A stretch of DNA of 64,000 nt, from contig OU744450.1 of the NCBI GenBank assembly GCA_916610825.1, positions 16,184,267-16,248,266 on the forward strand. Reading direction: 5' to 3'. This stretch comes from Haliclystus octoradiatus (taxonomy: Eukaryota > Cnidaria > Staurozoa > Stauromedusae > Haliclystidae). Shown one piece after another: positions 44,481-56,996 of the stretch. Below the pieces are notes generated by a model. That model saw only the letters and a list, made by a program, of their open reading frames with translations, did not search any database and was not told the origin of the DNA. Every line of letters starts with the position of its first letter. The first letter of the stretch is position 1. The position numbers and the translations under genes were made by a program.

Positions 44481-45985
44481 GCATTGTTTTAGGTCATTTT
44501 GAGCTGTTTTTGTAAAATTCGAATTCCCTTGGGAATTGGGCATTGTTTTTTCTCGTTTTCCATTCCCAAGGGAACAAAGCATTGTTTTTGGTCATTTTAA
44601 GCTGTTTTTGTAAAATTCGAATTCTCTTGGGAATTAGGCATTGTTTTTGATCGGTTTAAGCTGTTTTTGAAAAATTCGAATTCCCTTGGGAATTAAGCAT
44701 TGTTTTAGGTCATTTTGAGCTGTTTTTGTAAAATTCGAATTCCCTTGGGAATTAAGCATTGTTTTAGGTCATTTTGAACTGTTTTTGAAAAATTCGAATT
44801 CCCTTGGGAATTAAGCATTGTTTAAGGTCATTTTGAGCTGTTTTTGAAAAATTCGAATTCCCTTGGGAATTAAGCATTGTTTAAGGTCATTTTGAGCTGT
44901 TTTTGAAAAATTCGAATTCCCTTGGGAATTAAGCATTGTTTTAGGTCATTTTGAGCTGTTTTTGAAAAATTCGAATTCCGTTGGGAATTAAGCATTGTTT
45001 TAGGTCATTTTGAGCTGTTTTTGAAAAATTCGAATTCCCTTAAGAATTAAGCATTGTTTTTGGTTATTTTGAGCTGTTTTTGAAAAATTCGAATTCCCTT
45101 GGGAATTAAGCATTGTTTTAGGTCATTTTGAGCTGTTTTTGTAAAATTTGAATTCTCTTGGGAAATAAGCATTGTTTTAGGTCATTTTGAGCTGTTTTTG
45201 TAAAATTCGAATTCCCTTGGGAATTAAGCATTGTTTTAGGTCATTTTGAGATGTTTTTGAAAAATTCGAATTTCCTTGGGAATTAAGCATTGTTTTAGGT
45301 CATTTTGAGCTGTTTTTGTAAAATTCGAATTCCCTTGGGAATTGGGCATTGTTTTTTCTCATTTTCCATTCCCAAGGGAACAAAGCATTGTTTTTGGTCA
45401 TTTTAAGCTGTTTTTGTAAAATTCGAATTCTCTTGGGAATTAGGCATTGTTTTTGATCGGTTTAAGCTGTTTTTGTAAAATTCGAATTCCCTTGGGAATT
45501 GCTTTTGGTCATTTTGAGCTGTTATTATAAAACTCGAATTCTCTTGGGAATTGGGCATTGTTTTTGGTCGTTTTGAACTCTTTTTGTAATATTCGAATTC
45601 CCTTGGGAGTTGGGCATTGTTTTTGGTCATTTTGAGCTGTTATTATAAAACTCGAATTCTCTTGGGAATTGGGCATTGTTTTTGGTCGTTTTGAACTCTT
45701 TTTGTAATATTCGAATTCCCTTGGGAGTAGGGCATTGTTTTTGGTCATTTTGAGCTGTTTTTGTAAAAGTCGAATTCCCTTGGGAATTAGGCATTGTTTT
45801 TGGTCATTTTGAGCTGTTTTTGATAAATTCGAATTCCCTTGGGAATTGGGCATTGTTTTTGGTCATTTTGAGCATTTTTTGTAAAATTCGAATTCCCTTG
45901 GGAATTAAGCATTGTTTTAGGTCATTTTGAGCTGTTTTTGAAAAATTCGAATTCCCTTGGGAAATCAGCATTGTTTTAGGTCATT
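44480..45985 (+). repeat. Junction block with CTCGTTTT marker
   Basis: The type C 39-mer at 44540 carries CTCGTTTTCC. The following GATCGG monomer joins directly to plain GAAAAATTCG monomers (~44,670), so the 52-mer and the TTATTATAAAAC pair are missing. An 806-bp stretch with a CTTAAG trio leads to a normal 740-bp unit at 45346. The CTCGTTTT marker recurs at 46086 and 51572 only. No gene is present. Confidence 0.78.
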
Positions 45986-48900
45986 TTGAGCTGTTTTTGA
46001 AAAATTCGAATTCCCTTGGGAATTAAGCATTGTTTTAGGTCATTTTGAGCTGTTTTTGTAAAATTCGAATTCCCTTGGGAATTGGGCATTGTTTTTTCTC
46101 GTTTTCCATTCCCAAGGGAACAAAGCATTGTTTTTGGTCATTTTAAGCTGTTTTTGTAAAATTCGAATTCTCTTGGGAATTAGGCATTGTTTTTGATCGG
46201 TTTAAGCTGTTTTTGTAAAATTCGAATTCCCTTGGGAATTGCTTTTGGTCATTTTGAGCTGTTATTATAAAACTCGAATTCTCTTGGGAATTGGGCATTG
46301 TTTTTGGTCGTTTTGAACTCTTTTTGTAATATTCGAATTCCCTTGGGAGTTGGGCATTGTTTTTGGTCATTTTGAGCTGTTATTATAAAACTCGAATTCT
46401 CTTGGGAATTGGGCATTGTTTTTGGTCGTTTTGAACTCTTTTTGTAATATTCGAATTCCCTTGGGAGTAGGGCATTGTTTTTGGTCATTTTGAGCTGTTT
46501 TTGTAAAAGTCGAATTCCCTTGGGAATTAGGCATTGTTTTTGGTCATTTTGAGCTGTTTTTGTAAAATTCGAATTCCCTTGGGAATTGGGCATTGTTTTT
46601 GGTCATTTTGAGCATTTTTGTAAAATTCGAATTCCCTTGGGAATTAACCATTGTTTTTTCTCATTTTCCATTCCCAAGGGAACAAAGCATTGTTTTTGGT
46701 CATTTGAAGCTGTTTTTGTAAAATTCGAATTCCCTTGGGAATTGGGCATTGTTTTTGGTCATTTTGAGCTGTTTTTGTAAAATTCGAATTCCCTTGGGAA
46801 TTAGGCATTGTTTTTGGTCATTTTGAGCTGTTTTTGTAAAATTCGAATTCCCTTGGGAATTGGGCATTGTTTTTGGTCATTTTGAGCTGTTTTTGTAAAA
46901 GTCGAATTCCCTTGGGAATTAACCATTGTTTTTGGTCATTTTCCATTCCCAAGGGAACAAAGCATTGTTTTTGGTCATTTGAAGCTGTTTTTGTAAAATT
47001 CGAATTCCCTTGGGAATTAAGCATTGTTTTTGGTCATTTTGAGCTGTTTTTGTAAAAGTCGAATTCCCTTGGGAATTAGGCATCGTGTTTGGTCATTTTG
47101 AGCTGTTTTGTAAAATTCGAATTCACTTGGGAATTAAGCATTGTTTTTTCTCATTTTTCATTCCCAAGAAAACAAAGCATTGTTTTTGGTCATTTTAAGC
47201 TGTTTTTGTAAAATTCGAATTCCCTCGGGAATTAAGCATTGTTTTTGTCATTTTGAGCTGTTTTTGTAAAACTCGAATTCTCTTGGGAATTAGGCATTGT
47301 TTTTGATCGCTTTAAGCTGTTTTTGAAAAATTCGAATTCCCTTGGGAATTAAGCATTGTTTTGGGTCATTTTGAGCTGTTTTTGAAAAATTCGAATTCCC
47401 TTGGGAATTAAGCATTGTTTAAGGTCATTTTGAGCTGTTTTTGAAAAATTCGAATTCCCTTGGGAATTAAGCATTGTTTTAGGTCATTTTGAGCTGTTTT
47501 TGAAAAATTCGAATTCCCTTGGGAATTAAGCATTGTTTAAGCTCATTTTGAGCTGTTATTGAAAAGTTTGAATTCCCTTGGGAATTAAGCATTGTTTTAG
47601 GTCATTTTGAGCTGTTTTTGTAAAATTTTAATTCTCTTGGGAATTAGGCATTGTTTTTGATCGGTTTAAGCTGTTTTTGTAAAATTCGAATTCCCTTGGG
47701 AATTGCTTTTGGTCATTTTGAGCTGTTATTATAAAATTCGAATTCTCTTGGGAATTGGGCATTGTTTTTGGTCGTTTCAAACTCTTTTTGTAACATTCGA
47801 ATTCCCTTGGGAGTTGGGCATTGTTTTTGGTCATTTTGAGCTGTTTTTGTAAAAGTCGAATTCTCTTGGGAATTAAGCATTGTTTTATGTCATTTTGAGC
47901 TGTTTTTGAAAAATTCGAATTCCCTTGGGAATTAAGCATTGTTTTAGGTCATTTTGAGCTGTTTTTGTAAAATTCGAATTCCCTTGGGAATTAAGCATTG
48001 TTTTAGGTCATTTTGAGCTGTTTTTGAAAAATTCGAATTCCCTTGGGAATTAAGCATTGTTTTAGGTCATTTTGAGCTGTTTTTGTAAAATTCGAATTCC
48101 CTTGGGAATTAAGCAGTGTTTTAGGTCATTTTGAGCTGTTTTTGAAAAATTCGAATTCCCTTGGGAATTAAGCATTGTTTAAGGTCATTTTGAGCTGTTA
48201 TTGAAAAATTCGAATTCCCTTGGGAATTAAGCATTGTTTTAGGTCATTTTGAGCTGTTTTTTGAAAAATTCGAATTCCCTTGGGAATTAAGCATTGTTTT
48301 AGGTCATTTTGAGCTGTTTTTGAAAAATTCGATTTCCCTTAAGAATTAAGCATTGTTTTAGGTTATTTTGAGCTGTTTTTGAAAAATTCGAATTCCCTTG
48401 GGAATTAAGCATTGTTTTAGGTCATTTTGAGCTGTTTTTGTAAAATTTGAATTCTCTTGGGAATTAAGCATTGTTTTAGGTCATTTTGAGCTGTTTTTGT
48501 AAAATTCGAATTCCCTTGGGAATTAAGCATTGTTTTAGGTTATTTTGAGCTGTTTTTGAAAAATTCGAATTCCCTTGGGAATTAAGCATTGTTTTAGGTC
48601 ATTTTGAGCTGTTTTTGTAAAATTTTAATTCTCTTGGGAATTAGGCATTGTTTTTGATCGGTTTAAGCTGTTTTTGTAAAATTCGAATTCCCTTGGGAAT
48701 TGCTTTTGGTCATTTTGAGCTGTTATTATAAAATTCGAATTCTCTTGGGAATTGGGCATTGTTTTTGGTCGTTTCAAACTCTTTTTGTAACATTCGAATT
48801 CCCTTGGGAGTTGGGCATTGTTTTTGGTCATTTTGAGCTGTTTTTGTAAAAGTCGAATTCTCTTGGGAATTAAGCATTGTTTATGTCATTTTGAGCTGTT

Positions 48901-51470
48901 TTTGAAAAATTCGAATTCCCTTGGGAAATAAGCATTGTTTTAGGTCATTTTGAGCTGTTTTTGTAAAATTCGAATTCCCTTGGGAATTAAGCATTGTTTT
49001 AGGTCATTTTGAGCTGTTTTTGAAAAATTCGAATTCCCTTGGGAATTAAGCATTGTTTTAGGTCATTTTGAGCTGTTTTTGTAAAATTCGAATTCCCTTG
49101 GGAATTAAGCAGTGTTTTAGGTCATTTTGAGCTGTTTTTGAAAAATTCGAATTCCCTTGGGAATTAAGCATTGTTTAAGGTCATTTTGAGCTGTTATTGA
49201 AAAATTCGAATTCCCTTGGGAATTAAGCATTGTTTTAGGTCATTTTGAGCTGTTTTTTGAAAAATTCGAATTCCCTTGGGAATTAAGCATTGTTTTAGGT
49301 CATTTTGAGCTGTTTTTGAAAAATTCGAATTCCCTTGAGAATTAAGCATTGTTTTAGGTTATTTTGAGCTGTTTTTGAAAAATTCGAATTCCCTTGGGAA
49401 TTAAGCATTGTTTTAGGTCATTTTGAGCTGTTTTTGTAAAATTTGAATTCTCTTGGGAATTAAGCATTGTTTTAGGTCATTTTGAGCTGTTTTTGTAAAA
49501 TTCGAATTCCCTTGGGAATTAAGCATTGTTTTAGGTTATTTTGAGCTGTTTTTGAAAAATTCGAATTCCCTTGGGAATTAAGCATTGTTTTAGGTCATTT
49601 TGAGCTGTTTTTGTAAAATTTGAATTCTCTTGGGAAATAAGCATTGTTTTAGGTCATTTTGAGCTGTTTTTGTAAAATTCGAATTCCCTTGGGAATTAAG
49701 CATTGTTTTAGGTCATTTTGAGCTGTTTTTGAAAAATTCGAATTCCCTTAAGAATTAAGCATTGTTTCAGTTTATTTTGAGCTGTTTTTGAAAAATTCGA
49801 ATTCCCTTGGGAATTAAGCATTGTTTTAGGTCATTTTGAGCTGTTTTTGTAAAATTTGAATTCTCTTGGGAAATAAGCATTGTTTTAGGTCATTTTGAGC
49901 TGTTTTTGTAAAATTCGAATTCCCTTGGGAATTAAGCATTGTTTTAGGTCATTTTGAGCTGTTTTTGAAAAATTCGAATTTCCTTGGGAATTAAGCATTG
50001 TTTTAGGTCATTTTGAGCTGTTTTTGTAAAATTCGAATTCCCTTGGGAATTGGGCATTGTTTTTTCTCATTTTCCATTCCCAAGGGAACAAAGCATTGTT
50101 TTTGGTCATTTTAAGCTGTTTTTGTAAAATTCGAATTCTCTTGGGAATTAGGCATTGTTTTTGATCGGTTTAAGCTGTTTTTGTAAAATTCGAATTCCCT
50201 TGGGAATTGCTTTTGGTCATTTTGAGCTGTTATTATAAAACTCGAATTCTCTTGGGAATTGGGCATTGTTTTTGGTCGTTTTGAACTCTTTTTGTAATAT
50301 TCGAATTCCCTTGGGAGTTGGGCATTGTTTTTGGTCATTTTGAGCTGTTATTATAAAACTCGAATTCTCTTGGGAATTGGGCATTGTTTTGGTCGTTTTG
50401 AACTCTTTTTGTAATATTCGAATTCCCTTGGGAGTAGGGCATTGTTTTTGGTCATTTTGAGCTGTTTTTGTAAAAGTCGAAATCCCTTGGGAATTAGGCA
50501 TTGTTTTTGGTCATTTTGAGCTGTTTTTGATAAATTCGAATTCCCTTGGGAATTAAGCATTGTTTTAGGTCATTTTGAGATGTTTTTGAAAAATTCGAAT
50601 TTCCTTGGGAATTAAGCATTGTTTTAGGTCATTTTGAGCTGTTTTTGTAAAATTCGAATTCCCTTGGGAATTGGGCATTGTTTTTTCTCATTTTCCATTC
50701 CCAAGGGAACAAAGCATTGTTTTTGGTCATTTTAAGCTGTTTTTGTAAAATTCGAATTCTCTTGGGAATTAGGCATTGTTTTTGATCGGTTTAAGCTGTT
50801 TTTGTAAAATTCGAATTCCCTTGGGAATTGCTTTTGGTCATTTTGAGCTGTTATTATAAAACCCGAATTCTCTTGGGAATTGGGCATTGTTTTTGGTCGT
50901 TTTGAACTCTTTTTGTAATATTCGAATTCCCTTGGGAGTTGGGCATTGTTTTTGGTCATTTTGAGCTGTTATTATAAAACTCGAATTCTCTTGGGAATTG
51001 GGCATTGTTTTTGGTCGTTTTGAACTCTTTTTGTAATATTCGAATTCCCTTGGGAGTAGGGCATTGTTTTTGGTCATTTTGAGCTGTTTTTGTAAAAGTC
51101 GAATTCCCTTGGGAATTAGGCATTGTTTTTGGTCATTTTGAGCTGTTTTTGATAAATTCGAATTCCCTTGAGAATTGGGCATTGTTTTTGGTCATTTTGA
51201 GCATTTTTTGTAAAATTCGAATTCCCTTGGGAATTAAGCATTGTTTAAGGTCATTTTGAGCTGTTTTTGAAAAATTCGAATTCCCTTGGGAAATCAGCAT
51301 TGTTTTAGGTCATTTTGAGCTGTTTTTGTAAAATTCGAATTCCCTTGGGAATTAAGCATTGTTTTAGGTCATTTTGAGCTGTTTTTGTAAAATTCGAATT
51401 CCTTTGGGAATTGGGCATTGTTTTTTCTCATTTTCCATTCCCTTGGGAATTAAGCATTGTTTTAGGTCAT
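45985..51470 (+). repeat. 5,486-bp tandem duplication, copy 1
   Basis: 39-mers at 46086, 46648, 46923, 47138, 50054, 50675 and 51415 recur 5,485-5,486 bp later. It includes two tandem ~1-kb runs with AAAATTTTAATTCTC (47628 and 48625, 997 bp apart). The second type B 39-mer at 46923 has had its CTC linker replaced by GGTCATT. A one-T-short linker (TTTATGTC) at ~48,880 is private to this copy. No gene is present. Confidence 0.87.
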
Positions 51471-54400
51471 TTTGAACTGTTTTTGAAAAATTCGAATTCC
51501 CTTGGGAATTAAGCATTGTTTTAGGTCATTTTGAGCTGTTTTTGTAAAATTCGAATTCCCTTGGGAATTGGGCATTGTTTTTTCTCGTTTTCCATTCCCA
51601 AGGGAACAAAGCATTGTTTTTGGTCATTTTAAGCTGTTTTTGTAAAATTCGAATTCTCTTGGGAATTAGGCATTGTTTTTGATCGGTTTAAGCTGTTTTT
51701 GTAAAATTCGAATTCCCTTGGGAATTGCTTTTGGTCATTTTGAGCTGTTATTATAAAACTCGAATTCTCTTGGGAATTGGGCATTGTTTTTGGTCGTTTT
51801 GAACTCTTTTTGTAATATTCGAATTCCCTTGGGAGTTGGGCATTGTTTTTGGTCATTTTGAGCTGTTATTATAAAACTCGAATTCTCTTGGGAATTGGGC
51901 ATTGTTTTTGGTCGTTTTGAACTCTTTTTGTAATATTCGAATTCCCTTGGGAGTAGGGCATTGTTTTTGGTCATTTTGAGCTGTTTTTGTAAAAGTCGAA
52001 TTCCCTTGGGAATTAGGCATTGTTTTTGGTCATTTTGAGCTGTTTTTGTAAAATTCGAATTCCCTTGGGAATTGGGCATTGTTTTTGGTCATTTTGAGCA
52101 TTTTTGTAAAGTTCGAATTCCCTTGGGAATTAACCATTGTTTTTTCTCATTTTCCATTCCCAAGGGAACAAAGCATTGTTTTTGGTCATTTGAAGCTGTT
52201 TTTGTAAAATTCGAATTCCCTTGGGAATTGGGCATTGTTTTTGGTCATTTTGAGCTGTTTTTGTAAAAGTCGAATTCCCTTGGGAATTAGGCATTGTTTT
52301 TGGTCATTTTGAGCTGTTTTTGTAAAATTCGAATTCCCTTGGGAATTGGGCATTGTTTTTGGTCATTTTGAGCATTTTTGTAAAGTTCGAATTCCCTTGG
52401 GAATTAACCATTGTTTTTTCTCATTTTCCATTCCCAAGGGAACAAAGCATTGTTTTTGGTCATTTGAAGCTGTTTTTGTAAAATTCGAATTCCCTTGGGA
52501 ATTGGGCATTGTTTTTGGTCATTTTGAGCTGTTTTTGTAAAAGTCGAATTCCCTTGGGAATTAGGCATCGTGTTTGGTCATTTTGAGCTGTTTTGTAAAA
52601 TTCGAATTCACTTGGGAATTAAGCATTGTTTTTTCTCATTTTTCATTCCCAAGAAAACAAAGCATTGTTTTTGGTCATTTTAAGCTGTTTTTGTAAAATT
52701 CGAATTCCCTCGGGAATTAAGCATTGTTTTTGTCATTTTGAGCTGTTTTTGTAAAACTCGAATTCTCTTGGGAATTAGGCATTGTTTTTGATCGCTTTAA
52801 GCTGTTTTTGAAAAATTCGAATTCCCTTGGGAATTAAGCATTGTTTTAGGTCATTTTGAGCTGTTTTTGAAAAATTCGAATTCCCTTGGGAATTAAGCAT
52901 TGTTTAAGGTCATTTTGAGCTGTTTTTGAAAAATTCGAATTCCCTTGGGAATTAAGCATTGTTTTAGGTCATTTTGAGCTGTTTTTGAAAAATTCGAATT
53001 CCCTTGGGAATTAAGCATTGTTTAAGCTCATTTTGAGCTGTTATTGAAAAGTTTGAATTCCCTTGGGAATTAAGCATTGTTTTAGGTCATTTTGAGCTGT
53101 TTTTGTAAAATTTTAATTCTCTTGGGAATTAGGCATTGTTTTTGATCGGTTTAAGCTGTTTTTGTAAAATTCGAATTCCCTTGGGAATTGCTTTTGGTCA
53201 TTTTGAGCTGTTATTATAAAATTCGAATTCTCTTGGGAATTGGGCATTGTTTTTGGTCGTTTCAAACTCTTTTTGTAGCATTCGAATTCCCTTGGGAGTT
53301 GGGCATTGTTTTTGGTCATTTTGAGCTGTTTTTGTAAAAGTCGAATTCTCTTGGGAATTAAGCATTGTTTTATGTCATTTTGAGCTGTTTTTGAAAAATT
53401 CGAATTCCCTTGGGAAATAAGCATTGTTTTAGGTCATTTTGAGCTGTTTTTGTAAAATTCGAATTCCCTTGGGAATTAAGCATTGTTTTAGGTCATTTTG
53501 AGCTGTTTTTGAAAAATTCGAATTCCCTTGGGAATTAAGCATTGTTTTAGGTCATTTTGAGCTGTTTTTGTAAAATTCGAATTCCCTTGGGAATTAAGCA
53601 TTGTTTTAGGTCATTTTGAGCTGTTTTTGAAAAATTCGAATTCCCTTGGGAATTAAGCATTGTTTAAGGTCATTTTGAGCTGTTATTGAAAAATTCGAAT
53701 TCCCTTGGGAATTAAGCATTGTTTTAGGTCATTTTGAGCTGTTTTTTGAAAAATTCGAATTCCCTTGGGAATTAAGCATTGTTTTAGGTCATTTTGAGCT
53801 GTTTTTGAAAAATTCGATTTCCCTTAAGAATTAAGCATTGTTTTAGGTTATTTTGAGCTGTTTTTGAAAAATTCGAATTCCCTTGGGAATTAAGCATTGT
53901 TTTAGGTCATTTTGAGCTGTTTTTGTAAAATTTGAATTCTCTTGGGAATTAAGCATTGTTTTAGGTCATTTTGAGCTGTTTTTGTAAAATTCGAATTCCC
54001 TTGGGAATTAAGCATTGTTTTAGGTTATTTTGAGCTGTTTTTGAAAAATTCGAATTCCCTTGGGAATTAAGCATTGTTTTAGGTCATTTTGAGCTGTTTT
54101 TGTAAAATTTTAATTCTCTTGGGAATTAGGCATTGTTTTTGATCGGTTTAAGCTGTTTTTGTAAAATTCGAATTCCCTTGGGAATTGCTTTTGGTCATTT
54201 TGAGCTGTTATTATAAAATTCGAATTCTCTTGGGAATTGGGCATTGTTTTTGGTCGTTTCAAACTCTTTTTGTAACATTCGAATTCCCTTGGGAGTTGGG
54301 CATTGTTTTTGGTCATTTTGAGCTGTTTTTGTAAAAGTCGAATTCTCTTGGGAATTAAGCATTGTTTTATGTCATTTTGAGCTGTTTTTGAAAAATTCGA

Positions 54401-56996
54401 ATTCCCTTGGGAAATAAGCATTGTTTTAGGTCATTTTGAGCTGTTTTTGTAAAATTCGAATTCCCTTGGGAATTAAGCATTGTTTTAGGTCATTTTGAGC
54501 TGTTTTTGAAAAATTCGAATTCCCTTGGGAATTAAGCATTGTTTTAGGTCATTTTGAGCTGTTTTTGTAAAATTCGAATTCCCTTGGGAATTAAGCATTG
54601 TTTTAGGTCATTTTGAGCTGTTTTTGAAAAATTCGAATTCCCTTGGGAATTAAGCATTGTTTAAGGTCATTTTGAGCTGTTTTTGAAAAATTCGAATTCC
54701 CTTGGGAATTAAGCATTGTTTTAGGTCATTTTGAGCTGTTTTTTGAAAAATTCGAATTCCCTTGGGAATTAAGCATTGTTTTAGGTCATTTTGAGCTGTT
54801 TTTGAAAAATTCGAATTCCCTTAAGAATTAAGCATTGTTTTAGGTTATTTTGAGCTGTTTTTGAAAAATTCGAATTCCCTTGGGAATTAAGCATTGTTTT
54901 AGGTCATTTTGAGCTGTTTTTGTAAAATTTGAATTCTCTTGGGAAATAAGCATTGTTTTAGGTCATTTTGAGCTGTTTTTGTAAAATTCGAATTCCCTTG
55001 GGAATTAAGCATTGTTTTAGGTTATTTTGAGCTGTTTTTGAAAAATTCGAATTCCCTTGGGAATTAAGCATTGTTTTAGGTCATTTTGAGCTGTTTTTGT
55101 AAAATTTGAATTCTCTTGGGAAATAAGCATTGTTTTAGGTCATTTTGAGCTGTTTTTGTAAAATTCGAATTCCCTTGGGAATTAAGCATTGTTTTAGGTC
55201 ATTTTGAGCTGTTTTTGAAAAATTCGAATTCCCTTAAGAATTAAGCATTGTTTTAGTTTATTTTGAGCTGTTTTTGAAAAATTCGAATTCCCTTGGGAAT
55301 TAAGCATTGTTTTAGGTCATTTTGAGCTGTTTTTGTAAAATTTGAATTCTCTTGGGAAATAAGCATTGTTTTAGGTCATTTTGAGCTGTTTTTGTAAAAT
55401 TCGAATTCCCTTGGGAATTAAGCATTGTTTTAGGTCATTTTGAGCTGTTTTTGAAAAATTCGAATTTCCTTGGGAATTAAGCATTGTTTTAGGTCATTTT
55501 GAGCTGTTTTTGTAAAATTCGAATTCCCTTGGGAATTGGGCATTGTTTTTTCTCATTTTCCATTCCCAAGGGAACAAAGCATTGTTTTTGGTCATTTTAA
55601 GCTGTTTTTGTAAAATTCGAATTCTCTTGGGAATTAGGCATTGTTTTTGATCGGTTTAAGCTGTTTTTGTAAAATTCGAATTCCCTTGGGAATTGCTTTT
55701 GGTCATTTTGAGCTGTTATTATAAAACTCGAATTCTCTTGGGAATTGGGCATTGTTTTTGGTCGTTTTGAACTCTTTTTGTAATATTCGAATTCCCTTGG
55801 GAGTTGGGCATTGTTTTTGGTCATTTTGAGCTGTTATTATAAAACTCGAATTCTCTTGGGAATTGGGCATTGTTTTGGTCGTTTTGAACTCTTTTTGTAA
55901 TATTCGAATTCCCTTGGGAGTAGGGCATTGTTTTTGGTCATTTTGAGCTGTTTTTGTAAAAGTCGAAATCCCTTGGGAATTAGGCATTGTTTTTGGTCAT
56001 TTTGAGCTGTTTTTGATAAATTCGAATTCCCTTGGGAATTAAGCATTGTTTTAGGTCATTTTGAGATGTTTTTGAAAAATTCGAATTTCCTTGGGAATTA
56101 AGCATTGTTTTAGGTCATTTTGAGCTGTTTTTGTAAAATTCGAATTCCCTTGGGAATTGAGCATTGTTTTTTCTCATTTTCCATTCCCAAGGGAACAAAG
56201 CATTGTTTTTGGTCATTTTAAGCTGTTTTTGTAAAATTCGAATTCTCTTGGGAATTAGGCATTGTTTTTGATCGGTTTAAGCTGTTTTTGTAAAATTCGA
56301 ATTCCCTTGGGAATTGCTTTTGGTCATTTTGAGCTGTTATTATAAAACTCGAATTCTCTTGGGAATTGGGCATTGTTTTTGGTCGTTTTGAACTCTTTTT
56401 GTAATATTCGAATTCCCTTGGGAGTTGGGCATTGTTTTTGGTCATTTTGAGCTGTTATTATAAAACTCGAATTCTCTTGGGAATTGGGCATTGTTTTTGG
56501 TCGTTTTGAACTCTTTTTGTAATATTCGAATTCCCTTGGGAGTAGGGCATTGTTTTTGGTCATTTTGAGCTGTTTTTGTAAAAGTCGAATTCCCTTGGGA
56601 ATTAGGCATTGTTTTTGGTCATTTTGAGCTGTTTTTGATAAATTCGAATTCCCTTGGGAATTGGGCATTGTTTTTGGTCATTTTGAGCATTTTTTGTAAA
56701 ATTCGAATTCCCTTGGGAATTAAGCATTGTTTAAGGTCATTTTGAGCTGTTTTTGAAAAATTCGAATTCCCTTGGGAAATCAGCATTGTTTTAGGTCATT
56801 TTGAGCTGTTTTTGTAAAATTCGAATTCCCTTGGGAATTAAGCATTGTTTTAGGTCATTTTGAGCTGTTTTTGTAAAATTCGAATTCCTTTGGGAATTGG
56901 GCATTGTTTTTTCTCATTTTCCATTCCCTTGGGAATTAAGCATTGTTTTAGGTCATTTTGAACTGTTTTTGAAAAATTCGAATTCCCTTGGGAATT
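51471..56996 (+). repeat. 5,486-bp tandem duplication, copy 2
   Basis: 39-mers at 51572, 52134, 52408, 52623, 55540, 56161 and 56901 match copy 1. The type B module is present twice 274 bp apart with both copies intact, unlike copy 1. Shared private markers include CTCGTTTT (51572), GTCGAAATCCC (~55,965, matching ~50,480) and AGTTTATTTTGAG (~55,253, matching ~49,768), proving descent from one segment. No gene is present. Confidence 0.87.
52072..52619 (+). repeat. 274-bp tandem duplication of the type B module
   Basis: A block of about 274 bp, containing the 58-bp AGCATTTTTGTAAAG monomer, the type B 39-mer and the TCATTTGAAG monomer, is repeated back to back (type B starts at 52134 and 52408). 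The two copies are almost identical. In the homologous place at 46,586-47,060 the second copy has been partly overwritten by canonical monomer sequence. Confidence 0.82.
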
